Part shown: positions 1-7,556 of the stretch, in pieces
Layout of the letters: every line of letters starts with the position of its first letter
How positions within the stretch are numbered: the stretch's first letter is position 1
Assembly (NCBI GenBank): GCA_008501575.1
Contig: QQUO01000254.1
Coordinates: 1-11,512, forward strand
Length of the DNA: 11,512 nucleotides
Source: Pseudomonadota bacterium
Lineage (GTDB): Bacteria; Pseudomonadota; Gammaproteobacteria; Xanthomonadales; Marinicellaceae
Reading direction: 5' to 3'
The notes under the pieces: model-generated
The model's input: only the letters and a program-made list of their open reading frames with translations
Told to the model about the DNA's origin: nothing
The model's database searches: none
Program-made: the position numbers and the translations under genes

Positions 1-138
1 CACCACAAAATATGGTACAAAAATCACATGCGCCCTGGTGGTTATCTTTTTTGGTTGTGGCTGGAAGTGATTTTGATTCGTTCAAAGGCTGGCGCTGAGC
101 TCGCTCTGCCCAACCCACCTTAGATACTGTCTTTTCTG
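1..138. other. gene-free tail with degenerate REP-like hairpin
   Basis: No convincing gene is visible. One plus-strand frame is open from the window edge to a stop at 121-123, but it codes an unrecognised aromatic-rich peptide and could be chance. On the minus strand, 87-115 contains GGTTGGGC followed by GAGCGAGCTC and then CCAGCC, which folds imperfectly with one wobble pair and recalls REP-like hairpins of gammaproteobacteria. The nine-base word TTAGATACT occurs at 120-128 and again at 139-147, where it includes the stop codon of the neighbouring gene. The REP assignment is a resemblance only. Confidence 0.3.
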
Positions 139-1476
139 TTAGATACTTTTTAATTTCAGAATCAGCTTCCGACAAGCGGTTGCGTGGCTGGCGTATTTGG
201 GGTATTCGTCGAGGGCTTGGGCCAGTAGGTTTAATGCCGGGATCAGGTCTTTAAAATCCGGATGTTTTTTGTGGATGCCGTGTAGTAACTTGATGGCCAC
301 TCGGGCGTCGTTGTGATCAAAACTTGCCTGGGAAATCAGGAGTTTTAAGTCGGGATTGTTGAGTTCAAAGTCAGGCATTTTAGCCATCACGCGTTTATAA
401 CTGCGGCTGATGAGGTCTTGGCGATTATTGCTTGCAAGCAATTTAAAATACTTCGGCAAAAATTCTGCAATAACTTCCTGGTTTCTGGTGGCCAGTAATA
501 AATCGAAAAACTTTGTATTCAATGGCAGCTTATCGGCATTTAACTGGACTTGTTCCCGCAACAATTTTGTGGCGTCATTAAATTCTGCTTGTTTAACCAA
601 AGTCGAGATTTTCGCCATGGCAATGGCGTGTCCGCCGCGTTTTGTGTTCGAGCCATCCTGTAAGCGGGCACTGTAACCGAGGGCAGATTGGAATTGGAAC
701 ACCATATAGCCCATCAGATGATGTATGACAATGGCGTAATAAAAGGTCACCGCATATAAAAAGATGGCATCCAGGCTGGATGGAATGATGGCCACCAGCT
801 GATAAAGCACCGCAATGGAGCCCATCATGATGAAAATAAAGGCCAGAATCAAGCCATAAGGTAAACCGATTGAATGAATGAGATTAAAGATATTACTCGG
901 ATTGAGTGACTCAATCATGCTGTCGGAGATGGCATAATTAATGATGATGGCCGGAAAGGACAAGGTCACCATTAAAGCCACAATGCCGCCGATGGCCGAA
1001 CCCAGATAGCTGTTGGCTAAATTGATGACCAAACCGGTTAAAAACAACATGACGATTAATACCAGCATTTTTCTAAAGCCACCTTCATAGGCTTCTGTGA
1101 TATCCGGTGGTGTCATGAAACCTTCGGCGGTGTGACTTAAACAGCTTAAACAGTATTTAAAGACCGAGCCGAATAATGCCAAATAAATCAAAATGGCAAA
1201 AGGTATGTATAAGGCGATCGAACACAACACCGATAAAATTAAGATAAAAACCAGTGATTGGGTCGCCAGGGGATAGCGAAAGCTTTGTTGCAGCCTGCGC
1301 CAAAAGGGCTCAATATTACCCGGTCCCAAGGTGTCAAGCGTGTGATTACATTGGAAGCAACGCGCCACCGGGTTATAACCGGAATCATCAACACAGTCAT
1401 CACAAAAGCTGGTTTCACATTCTGTACAGAAATAGGTGGCCGGTATCAATGGGTGGTATTGACAATGTTGCTCCAT
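139..1476 (-). CDS. B-box-type zinc-finger multi-pass membrane protein
   Basis: The protein has 445 residues. The first 45 carry a metal-binding pattern like a B-box or treble-clef module: C5-x2-H8, C17-x2-C20, C25-x2-C28 and C40-x2-C43. About six hydrophobic helices follow, near residues 72-90, 92-110, 135-153, 161-182, 206-230 and 237-262. Residues from about 285 to the end are soluble, amphipathic and helical, resembling TPR-like repeats. The start is well placed: an AGGAG lies eight bases upstream, and the ATG shares one base with the upstream rhomboid stop codon (TGATG), which indicates translational coupling. In bacteria B-box-like modules are known fused to membrane domains, but their role is not established. 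From context the protein probably works with the rhomboid protease, as partner, regulator or substrate. No enzymatic motif is seen. The membrane-protein call is firm; the function is unknown. Confidence 0.8.
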   Translation of the reverse strand: MEQHCQYHPLIPATYFCTECETSFCDDCVDDSGYNPVARCFQCNHTLDTLGPGNIEPFWRRLQQSFRYPLATQSLVFILILSVLCSIALYIPFAILIYLALFGSVFKYCLSCLSHTAEGFMTPPDITEAYEGGFRKMLVLIVMLFLTGLVINLANSYLGSAIGGIVALMVTLSFPAIIINYAISDSMIESLNPSNIFNLIHSIGLPYGLILAFIFIMMGSIAVLYQLVAIIPSSLDAIFLYAVTFYYAIVIHHLMGYMVFQFQSALGYSARLQDGSNTKRGGHAIAMAKISTLVKQAEFNDATKLLREQVQLNADKLPLNTKFFDLLLATRNQEVIAEFLPKYFKLLASNNRQDLISRSYKRVMAKMPDFELNNPDLKLLISQASFDHNDARVAIKLLHGIHKKHPDFKDLIPALNLLAQALDEYPKYASHATACRKLILKLKSI

Positions 1477-2897
1477 CAGCCTAACTCCTGCGCCAGACTC
1501 TGGTACTTGTCAGTTTCAGTACGATTTTCCAGGCGTTTATAAGCCCCTGCTAGTTTTTGTGCCAACAGGTGCAAGGAAGGGTGTTTGTTTTCAGCATGGT
1601 ACAAATCTTCAAAAAGTTGCACCGCTTGTTCAATATGCTCAGGCACAGTAATGAAATTCCAGGCCAACTTATATTGTGTTTCTTGATCAAACGGGCTGTC
1701 GTCTTTGGCTAAATCTTGCCAGATCTTTTTAACCTTAGCCAGTTGCGGCTTATTAGGCCGTGAGGATTGCACAATTTGATTAAAATAACCCCGTGCTTGT
1801 TCAGGTTTAACAGTTTGAAGTAATTTATACTTTAAAATCTTTAAATTGAAATCGGCAGCAAATTCAGTCATGTGATTTTCCAAGCGTTTTAGGGCTGTCT
1901 CAAATGTAAACCTGTCCATAGATTGATAAATTTGATCTAAACTTAACTGTTCCGGTGTTGCTGTGTGGTCAGATTCGATGTATTCCTTGTTTAAGGTTTC
2001 CGGCTTTCGCCATAAAACCAGGGCAATTAAAGCAGCACCGGTTACAAAACCACCCACATGCGCCATAAAAGCCACATTAGAGTGAGGTTGTGTCCACAGG
2101 GAAACCAGCTCATTAATAATGTAAAAGGGTAAAATCAATAAAGCCGGCGCACGGAAATAACCGACAAACACAAAAAACCAATAGAAAAACTCAATTTTCT
2201 TTAACCGAAAAATACCCAGGTACATGGCCATCACCCCGGACACCGCACCTGATGCGCCTACCATTGGCATGGTACTGGCCAAATCCATTAAGGCATATGC
2301 CAATCCGGCACCCACACCTGTCAGTAAATAAAAAATAAGAAAGGTTTTGTGGCCCAAACTGGCCTCAACCGCGAAGCCACAAATAATCAAAAAAAACATA
2401 TTGCCCAGCAAGTGCATGACACTGCCGTGCAAAAACTGGTGGGTGATTAAACTGGTGATGTTGAGGTCATTGGCGATTAAACCATATTTTTTAAAGCTGA
2501 CCTCAAAGATCAACTCATGAATGTATTCGCGTTGATAATGCCAATATTTATAATAATCAGGTTCAAATATGTCGGCGCCATGACTGATTAAGTGATCAAA
2601 GAATTCTTCATCCTGGAGAATAAACGCGGCGGCAAAGCCGGTATTGGGATGTTGCTCCATCTGCTTGAAAAACGCCATCTTTTCTTCATCACCTTGCTGG
2701 CTTAAAAATTCACGATAATGCGGCAGTTCTTTTTGGTATAAACCATCGCTGACATAAATCCGCAAGGCTTCATCAAAGTGATCTGAATCACCGGTTTGGT
2801 ATGCATAAAACACCAAAACATTAATAATCACAATAAAGAACAAAACGACGGGGGCGTTTTGCCAATCAAAACGCTTTTCAGTGGGGACAATAATCAT
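1476..2897 (-). CDS. rhomboid family intramembrane serine protease with TPR-like tail
   Basis: This 473-residue protein is an intramembrane serine protease that cleaves transmembrane segments of other proteins inside the inner membrane. The rhomboid core spans roughly residues 145-297. H162-x3-N166 is the usual oxyanion-side motif, G214-A-S216-G carries the catalytic serine, and H280 in an AHVGGF context is the partner histidine, so the enzyme should be active. An extra hydrophobic helix lies at residues 16-34. Between it and the core is a charged, helical insert of about 100 residues. After the membrane core, about 170 residues form a soluble helical region resembling TPR repeats, so the protein is much longer than GlpG-type rhomboids. 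A weak candidate promoter lies at 2933-2961. The start has only a poor ribosome binding site, but the opening residues MIIVPTEKRFDW look typical of this family. The gene is coupled to the downstream B-box protein. Substrates are unknown. Confidence 0.9.
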   Translation of the reverse strand: MIIVPTEKRFDWQNAPVVLFFIVIINVLVFYAYQTGDSDHFDEALRIYVSDGLYQKELPHYREFLSQQGDEEKMAFFKQMEQHPNTGFAAAFILQDEEFFDHLISHGADIFEPDYYKYWHYQREYIHELIFEVSFKKYGLIANDLNITSLITHQFLHGSVMHLLGNMFFLIICGFAVEASLGHKTFLIFYLLTGVGAGLAYALMDLASTMPMVGASGAVSGVMAMYLGIFRLKKIEFFYWFFVFVGYFRAPALLILPFYIINELVSLWTQPHSNVAFMAHVGGFVTGAALIALVLWRKPETLNKEYIESDHTATPEQLSLDQIYQSMDRFTFETALKRLENHMTEFAADFNLKILKYKLLQTVKPEQARGYFNQIVQSSRPNKPQLAKVKKIWQDLAKDDSPFDQETQYKLAWNFITVPEHIEQAVQLFEDLYHAENKHPSLHLLAQKLAGAYKRLENRTETDKYQSLAQELG

Positions 2898-2932
2898 GCC
2901 TGATTTATGGGCGGCTGCTATTAAAAGTTTTT

Positions 2933-2961
2933 ATTTTAGCTGAGACAGATACATCATACAA
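2933..2961 (-). promoter_or_regulatory. weak candidate promoter for the rhomboid gene pair
   Basis: On the minus strand TTGTAT (2961-2956) and TAAAAT (2938-2933) are separated by 17 bases. The -10 box matches the consensus at five of six positions and the -35 box at only three. It would start transcription about 30 bases before the rhomboid start codon. Nothing else in the 148-base intergenic gap looks better. Confidence 0.25.
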
Positions 2962-3045
2962 TTAATGAATGACCAACAGACTTGTAGTTTGACCTGTCGG
3001 CTGAATTAAGCACAGTTTTAAATAATTACAGTGGCGGTGGGCTGT

Positions 3046-3504
3046 TTATTTTACTGCCTTTATCTTTCCTGTTAAGCGTAAACCATCACGCATATTTAAA
3101 CCCATCAAGGTCAAATTTACAGCACCGGCCAATAATTCCAGGCTTTGCACCAAGTAAAATGCCGTACCAAAAGAGCCTGCAGCAGCCCATTTATCCAAAA
3201 ACACGGCACATGGAATCAGAATAAAAACACCATTGGCTGCGATGATGGGCATGCGTTTTTTCTTTTGATCGGTTAAACGACCCCGGCGGTTTTTGGATAA
3301 AGCAAATCCGGAGCCGCCGGTTAATATGATGGCCGAAATCAGTATCAATAAGCCTGGAAATACGATGCGGCTTTTTACAATGGTGATGGCTTCTGCGGTA
3401 CCGAATAATTCAATAATTATTGTGGCAGAAAAAAATAGAGCAATACTTAAGGTTGCTGTAATGGCAGCCAGCCGATGTATGTGACTGATAATTTTATAAG
3501 GCAT
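3046..3504 (-). CDS. four-helix inner-membrane protein of unknown function
   Basis: The 152-residue protein has four predicted membrane helices, near residues 12-34, 47-69, 86-104 and 114-136. A strongly basic cytoplasmic loop lies between helices 2 and 3 (residues 71-84, KNRRGRL then KKKR). I chose the ATG at 3504 because GAGGAG lies 8 bases upstream. A longer reading from 3573 would begin inside an operator and upstream of the probable transcription start, so it is unlikely. I do not recognise a named family, and no catalytic or metal-binding motif stands out. The gene is divergent from a MarR regulator and its promoter lies across both operators, so it is the most likely target of that regulator. 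By analogy with MarR-controlled neighbours it may serve in a stress or small-molecule response, but that is inference from context only. Confidence 0.75.
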   Translation of the reverse strand: MPYKIISHIHRLAAITATLSIALFFSATIIIELFGTAEAITIVKSRIVFPGLLILISAIILTGGSGFALSKNRRGRLTDQKKKRMPIIAANGVFILIPCAVFLDKWAAAGSFGTAFYLVQSLELLAGAVNLTLMGLNMRDGLRLTGKIKAVK

Positions 3505-3518
3505 TTTGTGTTCTCCTC

Positions 3519-3550
3519 GGTTATAATGACAACATGCTGTCATTATAACC
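3519..3550. promoter_or_regulatory. operator 1, 32-bp near-perfect palindrome, probable MarR site
   Basis: In this 32-base palindrome 15 of 16 base pairs are complementary. The outer arms are GGTTATAATGACA and TGTCATTATAACC, and the core is ATGACA-N6-TGTCAT at 3526-3543. It covers the -10 box of the membrane-protein promoter and the -35 box of the regulator promoter. A bound repressor here would block both directions. MarR dimers commonly bind palindromes of about this core length between themselves and a divergent target; that this MarR binds here is inferred. Confidence 0.75.
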
Positions 3551-3565
3551 ACAACCCAAAATAAT
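3537..3565 (+). promoter_or_regulatory. candidate promoter of the marR-type gene
   Basis: CTGTCA (3537-3542), 17 bases, then AATAAT (3560-3565) on the plus strand. The -35 matches four of six consensus bases and the -10 five of six. It mirrors the opposing promoter almost exactly, with -35 in operator 1. The transcript would start near 3572, giving a leader of about 29 bases. Autorepression is therefore likely. Confidence 0.5.
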
Positions 3566-3570
3566 GACAA
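3542..3570 (-). promoter_or_regulatory. sigma70 promoter of the four-helix membrane protein
   Basis: TTGTCA (3570-3565) and a perfect TATAAT (3547-3542) are separated by exactly 17 bases on the minus strand. Predicted transcription starts near 3535, about 30 bases before the ATG. The -35 lies in operator 2 and the -10 in operator 1, so repression through these palindromes is the simplest reading. Confidence 0.7.
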
Positions 3571-3581
3571 CATATTGTCAT
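3564..3581. promoter_or_regulatory. operator 2, second ATGACA-N6-TGTCAT palindrome
   Basis: This 18-base palindrome has eight of nine pairs complementary and the same arms as operator 1. The plus-strand word ATAATGACAACAT is shared exactly by both sites. The centres are 38 bases apart. It overlaps the -35 box of the membrane-protein promoter and follows the -10 box of the regulator promoter, sitting about where the regulator transcript should begin. Confidence 0.7.
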
Positions 3582-3600
3582 CTATTTATAGGTTTAATTT

Positions 3601-4044
3601 ATGCAACACACAAAAGAAGGGGAATTACTTACCCATATCATCTTAGAAACCTTTAAATTAAATGGTTTGCTGATTACTGAGGGTGATCAACTTATCCAAA
3701 CCCTGGGCATTAGCAGTGCCCGCTGGAAAGTCCTGGGCGCCCTGTCCGAATCAGCCATGCCAATGACCGTTCCGGATATAGCCCGCATGATGGGGCAGTC
3801 ACGACAAGCGGTGCAAAGATTGGCCAACGAAATGAAAAAAGAAGGCCTTATTAAAACCCAAGCCAATCCGGAACATAAACGCTCAAAGCAACTGCGCTTA
3901 ACTGAAAGCGGTCGAAAAATGTATGCCGCCATTATGCAAAAATACATTCCCTGGATTAATGCAATCGGCGAAGAATTCTCAAGCGCTGATTTAACAAGGG
4001 TGTCCGCCGTATTGCAGAAACTGATTCACCGATTTGAGTCCTAA
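3601..4044 (+). CDS. MarR-family winged-helix transcriptional regulator
   Basis: This 147-residue protein has the size and layout of MarR-family dimeric repressors. Helices at both ends would form the dimer interface. The winged helix-turn-helix lies at about residues 45-105: the recognition region contains MTVPDIARMMGQSRQAVQRL, and the wing follows with basic residues around NPEHKRSK before the conserved LTESGR segment. Such proteins usually release DNA on binding phenolic or other small ligands, or on cysteine oxidation. This copy has no cysteine, so oxidation sensing is unlikely. The ribosome binding site is weak (TAGG eight bases upstream). It is the only complete plus-strand gene in the window and lies divergent to the four-helix membrane protein, with two shared operators between them. 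Family assignment is firm; the ligand is unknown. Confidence 0.92.
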   Translation: MQHTKEGELLTHIILETFKLNGLLITEGDQLIQTLGISSARWKVLGALSESAMPMTVPDIARMMGQSRQAVQRLANEMKKEGLIKTQANPEHKRSKQLRLTESGRKMYAAIMQKYIPWINAIGEEFSSADLTRVSAVLQKLIHRFES

Positions 4045-4101
4045 CTCTCAATTGTGTCTCCGTTTATATGTCGTAATTTCGGCATCATCTGACAGTTACC
4101 C

Positions 4102-4116
4102 GGTTTTGCCAAAACC
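4102..4116. terminator. small hairpin between convergent genes, weak terminator candidate
   Basis: GGTTTT-GCC-AAAACC forms a perfect six-base stem between the convergent regulator and pilus genes, where a bidirectional terminator would be expected. Neither side is followed by a T-run, so intrinsic termination is doubtful. A second inverted pair, AATAACCA (4136-4143) and TGGTTGTT (4157-4164), lies next to it. Confidence 0.2.
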
Positions 4117-4167
4117 AGCCTGACTTATGGTATTTAATAACCACAAAGTAAACTTATGGTTGTTCTG

Positions 4168-5166
4168 TCAATAGGTGACCGTCACCACGATGGTGTCGCT
4201 GTAAGTACCGGCCGGTGGTGTGGTTTGTGCCGGCACGTTGCCGTAAACAGTCAGATTCTGGGTGTTACCGGCACCTGTGCCGGCCATCGTGTCGGTGCCA
4301 ACAGTATCGCCCCAGACCAAGGTTTGCGCAACATCCTGAAAAAGCTGGTAACTGATGTTATTGGCACCCAGCACCATCTGCCGTGCGTTAATATTACCAC
4401 CGCTATTCAAACCAGCACCCAGTCCGACGTTGTAGGCGGTGGTTCGCGAACATTGCACAGCAAGGAAGGTGTTGGCAGACACACCGCCGGTCAGTAGACC
4501 GACGTTTCCGAAATTAAGCGGGCTGGCATTGATAAAACACTGGGGCGTCACATTCGCCTGCACGGTAAACGGAAAATTGGCACCGATTGGGGCCCCGCAG
4601 ACCCCGGGTGGGGGTGGTGGATTAAAGAGTGCGCTATTCTGATTTATCGTCATCTGGGCGTTGCCCCCTGAAAAGGAGTCATTGTAAGCACCCGGTACGA
4701 CCATCAACTGGCCACCCGGTACCCTGCCATAAACCGTCATAGTTCCTGATGTCGATGAGGTTCCGAAGAATGCCGGCGGTAGCGAGATGTTCACCATCAC
4801 CGGTTGAAATGCGCCGTATTGACTGCCCCAAATGGTCGAACGGGCACTGTCTTGATACAACTGATAGTTTAGGGTGTTCCCTGCTGAGGTAAGTTGGCGG
4901 GGATTAACAGCACCATTCAACGATGTTCCGATATTGAAACACAATGTTGCGGAATAAGCCTTGAAAAAACTGCTGTGGCTGCAGGTGTAGTTCAATGTGG
5001 CACTGCTGTCAGCGGGACTTGCGGAAAGCACATTAACGCTACCGAAGTTGGTATTGGGTGTGGCAGTAATGGTGCAATTGACCGCTGCGGATGCCGATTG
5101 ATAGAAAAACAGGCCAAGAACGATTAGCAGCAGAGCGGTAAAATTGTACAAAGGTGTGCGGTTCAT
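4168..5166 (-). CDS. two-domain SCPU tip adhesin of an archaic chaperone-usher pilus (CsuE-like)
   Basis: This 332-residue secreted protein is the likely pilus tip. A signal peptide occupies residues 1-28 and ends at SASA-A. Domain 1 (about 29-178) and domain 2 (about 195-332) are both spore-coat-protein-U type, and five prolines at 183-187 link them. Domain 2 ends in TVTY like a pilin, and its last 77 residues match the major pilin at 46 positions in a gap-free alignment made by eye. Domain 1 is divergent, contains cysteines at 31, 62 and 76, and has hydrophobic loops (FF at 67-68, PPAFF at 130-134) of the kind used by Acinetobacter CsuE to stick to surfaces. It is last in the operon, overlaps the usher by four bases (ATGA), and is followed by the regulator in convergent orientation. 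The tip role rests on domain count and gene position. Confidence 0.85.
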   Translation of the reverse strand: MNRTPLYNFTALLLIVLGLFFYQSASAAVNCTITATPNTNFGSVNVLSASPADSSATLNYTCSHSSFFKAYSATLCFNIGTSLNGAVNPRQLTSAGNTLNYQLYQDSARSTIWGSQYGAFQPVMVNISLPPAFFGTSSTSGTMTVYGRVPGGQLMVVPGAYNDSFSGGNAQMTINQNSALFNPPPPPGVCGAPIGANFPFTVQANVTPQCFINASPLNFGNVGLLTGGVSANTFLAVQCSRTTAYNVGLGAGLNSGGNINARQMVLGANNISYQLFQDVAQTLVWGDTVGTDTMAGTGAGNTQNLTVYGNVPAQTTPPAGTYSDTIVVTVTY

Positions 5167-7556
5167 GGTTTTTTCTCATGACAGGTTAGTGGGCCAATCA
5201 AAGGCACAAGACTGCCTTGCGGTCGATAGTCAAACTGTACAACACAGTAGCCTTTTGTGGTCTCAATGTCCAGCTCATTATGGCTATCGAGCCCCTCAAG
5301 ATAAACCATGCCGTCATAGCCAACAATTGCCACCGGTGCGGTGTTGTTGCGAATCGAAACCCGACTACCAAGCGCCAGCGGCTGGCCTTCGGCATCATGC
5401 AGAATCAGCGAAGCCGCCTGCACTGTACGAAGACCGAACTTCACCAGGGTACCGGCACGGTCGGATGGTGTAACTTCGGCATCGACCCGACTGATGTCCA
5501 CATCTGCCGGCAGTTGCATCGGGTCGATTGAGAGTTTGTTACGTTGATAGGCATTAAGTTGTGTGACCAATAAATTACCCTGTTTGTTGGTGCGACCGAT
5601 TGGCTGGTTTTCTCTTAGGATGGGTACATTAGCGACACCGTCAGTGGATACCACTGCGAAGGCGTCATCAATGCGGCGTGCAGGGAAAAACTGTTTATTC
5701 ATAAATACCAGTGCACCATTGAGATCGGCATAAGCGTTGGTATTGCCGTTCAGATTTTGCAAACCGGCACGGATTTCGCCGTTACGACCACGGAAACCAA
5801 ATTCACCAAGACCACCGCCTTGATCATGACCGCTTTGCGCCCGCAGGCGCCAGCCAAATCCACCGTCTGAATCAATCGGATTATTTATATCAAAGCTTGC
5901 CAGTGTTTCCTTGTCATTGTGTTGTGCTGACAAGCTGGCCGAAACATTGTTGCCAAACGCCAGAGAAAAACCAAGAAAAAGACTGCGGTCATTGTGGTCT
6001 TCAAGGTTCTGATTTACACTTAAATTAAGTGAAGCACGTTGGCTCAATGATTTGGAATAGTAAACACTGGTATAGCGTGAGCGTGGTTCGTCCGGATATT
6101 TTAAGGCCACATAACTGGCACCAACGCTGCCTGCGCGGCCCAGCGTAAGGCCGGCCAACACGCGATCAGAACGGCTTGGCGGCGGCGGACCATGGCGTGT
6201 GGCAATGTCTCGATAATCACCAAAGGTACGCACAGAATCCAATGAAAAGTTAAAGCGTTGGTTTCGCCAGTTATAACCGATTCCGGCCTGTTGACCGCTA
6301 ATCCCACGATCACGACTGGCTGCCAGCGAGGCATTAATTACCCCGGCCCCAGCAATAGAAAATGTTGCACCGACACCGCTCTCGGCGAGCCTTGAAGTCA
6401 TTTCCACATGACCACTTAAGGTTAACTGGTTGCTTATTCCGTGTCGATAGGTGCCGCTGACAGCGAAATCGTCGCCATAGGAAAATGAGTCCACACCATA
6501 ATCTTCGCGCACAAACCCGGCTTCCAACGAATAGTCACTCAAGCCGGCACGCAGTAACTGATTGGTGGTATAAAACGGAAAATCAATGGTGTTTTGTCGC
6601 CCCATGGCATCGGTCACCACAACTTGGGCCTGACCGTTGCCATTAACAATCGGCACGGTGTTCAACTGGAAAGGTCCGGCCGGAATATCGCTGCTGTACT
6701 GCCTGAGACCGTCGATATAGAGATCCACGGTCGAAGGTAAACTCGCCTGGCCGTAGAAAGCCGGCACCGGAAAAGTTATCAGCTCGGGCTGTAAGCCAAA
6801 GTTACGCCGCAACTGAATGCCACCGAGACGAGTAGGACGCGTCCAATCGAGACCGCCGCTGATAAGATCGCCTATTTGCAACGTAACTGCACGATTCACG
6901 AAAGAGCGACTAAAGCTGGTATCCAAACGTACGGTATCGTTGGACACACCGGGATTGGAGGCGTCGCTCCAGCGAGACAGTGTCGTGTTTGACATGACAC
7001 CCCAGGCATTAAATAATCGTAATTCGGTGTGGGCAGAAAAACTGCTGCTGTTGCGATCATCGTGCATGCCGTACAAATCGTAGTTCAGCAATAGCCCCGG
7101 CGTGGCGGTCGGCTTTGGTATGGTGCTGGTGCGTTTGTTGAGAACTGTTTCCTCTTGATCGATAAGATCTGCCCTGACTGTAATGTCCAGACGTTGAAGT
7201 GCAGCATTGTAATCAATTTCCACGCCGGTTAAGCTGCTGAGCTCGATAACATCTCCGGTTTCTGCAAAATGATGAAATCCAAGCGTACGTAAGGTTTTGC
7301 TGCTGGCACTAAAACGCCCGCCATCGAGTATGAAATGCCCAATCTTTCCGGTTGGATTACCATTCAACCTAACTTCAAGATAAAGATCTTCTCCTCTGGT
7401 CGTTTCTGTATCCGGCGAAGAAACGTCGGAAATCAGCGACAAACTGGCGCCGTCACCGGCCAAGGCCGTGGGTGATGTGGCGATGATAATCCCCAGCAGT
7501 AACAAGCTAGTAAGGCAGGTCGCCGACTGGGAAAGTCTGATCGAACGTCTTGCCAT
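5163..7556 (-). CDS. outer-membrane fimbrial usher (CsuD/PapC-like)
   Basis: The usher is the outer-membrane pore that receives chaperone-subunit complexes and polymerises the pilus. The first 33 residues form a signal peptide ending SPTALA. A PapC-N type domain (about residues 35-130) is followed by a 24-strand-type barrel rich in alternating hydrophobic residues. A plug domain is visible in the segment from STVDLYIDG to IDFPFY (about 290-345), and C-terminal domains end with the cysteines of GYC and LTC. I chose the ATG at 7556 (797 residues) because AAGGCAAGG lies directly upstream and the signal peptide begins there; the in-frame ATG at 7607 would add 17 residues and lacks a good ribosome site. 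The gene overlaps the chaperone by 50 bases and the tip gene by four, so translation is tightly coupled. The length fits archaic-type ushers. Confidence 0.92.
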   Translation of the reverse strand: MARRSIRLSQSATCLTSLLLLGIIIATSPTALAGDGASLSLISDVSSPDTETTRGEDLYLEVRLNGNPTGKIGHFILDGGRFSASSKTLRTLGFHHFAETGDVIELSSLTGVEIDYNAALQRLDITVRADLIDQEETVLNKRTSTIPKPTATPGLLLNYDLYGMHDDRNSSSFSAHTELRLFNAWGVMSNTTLSRWSDASNPGVSNDTVRLDTSFSRSFVNRAVTLQIGDLISGGLDWTRPTRLGGIQLRRNFGLQPELITFPVPAFYGQASLPSTVDLYIDGLRQYSSDIPAGPFQLNTVPIVNGNGQAQVVVTDAMGRQNTIDFPFYTTNQLLRAGLSDYSLEAGFVREDYGVDSFSYGDDFAVSGTYRHGISNQLTLSGHVEMTSRLAESGVGATFSIAGAGVINASLAASRDRGISGQQAGIGYNWRNQRFNFSLDSVRTFGDYRDIATRHGPPPPSRSDRVLAGLTLGRAGSVGASYVALKYPDEPRSRYTSVYYSKSLSQRASLNLSVNQNLEDHNDRSLFLGFSLAFGNNVSASLSAQHNDKETLASFDINNPIDSDGGFGWRLRAQSGHDQGGGLGEFGFRGRNGEIRAGLQNLNGNTNAYADLNGALVFMNKQFFPARRIDDAFAVVSTDGVANVPILRENQPIGRTNKQGNLLVTQLNAYQRNKLSIDPMQLPADVDISRVDAEVTPSDRAGTLVKFGLRTVQAASLILHDAEGQPLALGSRVSIRNNTAPVAIVGYDGMVYLEGLDSHNELDIETTKGYCVVQFDYRPQGSLVPLIGPLTCHEKKP

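Noticed and set aside
3505..3573. N-terminal extension of the four-helix membrane protein to an ATG at 3573
   Set aside because: The extension would start inside operator 2, overlap the -35/-10 promoter and lie upstream of the likely transcript start. The ATG at 3504 has a strong GAGGAG ribosome site.
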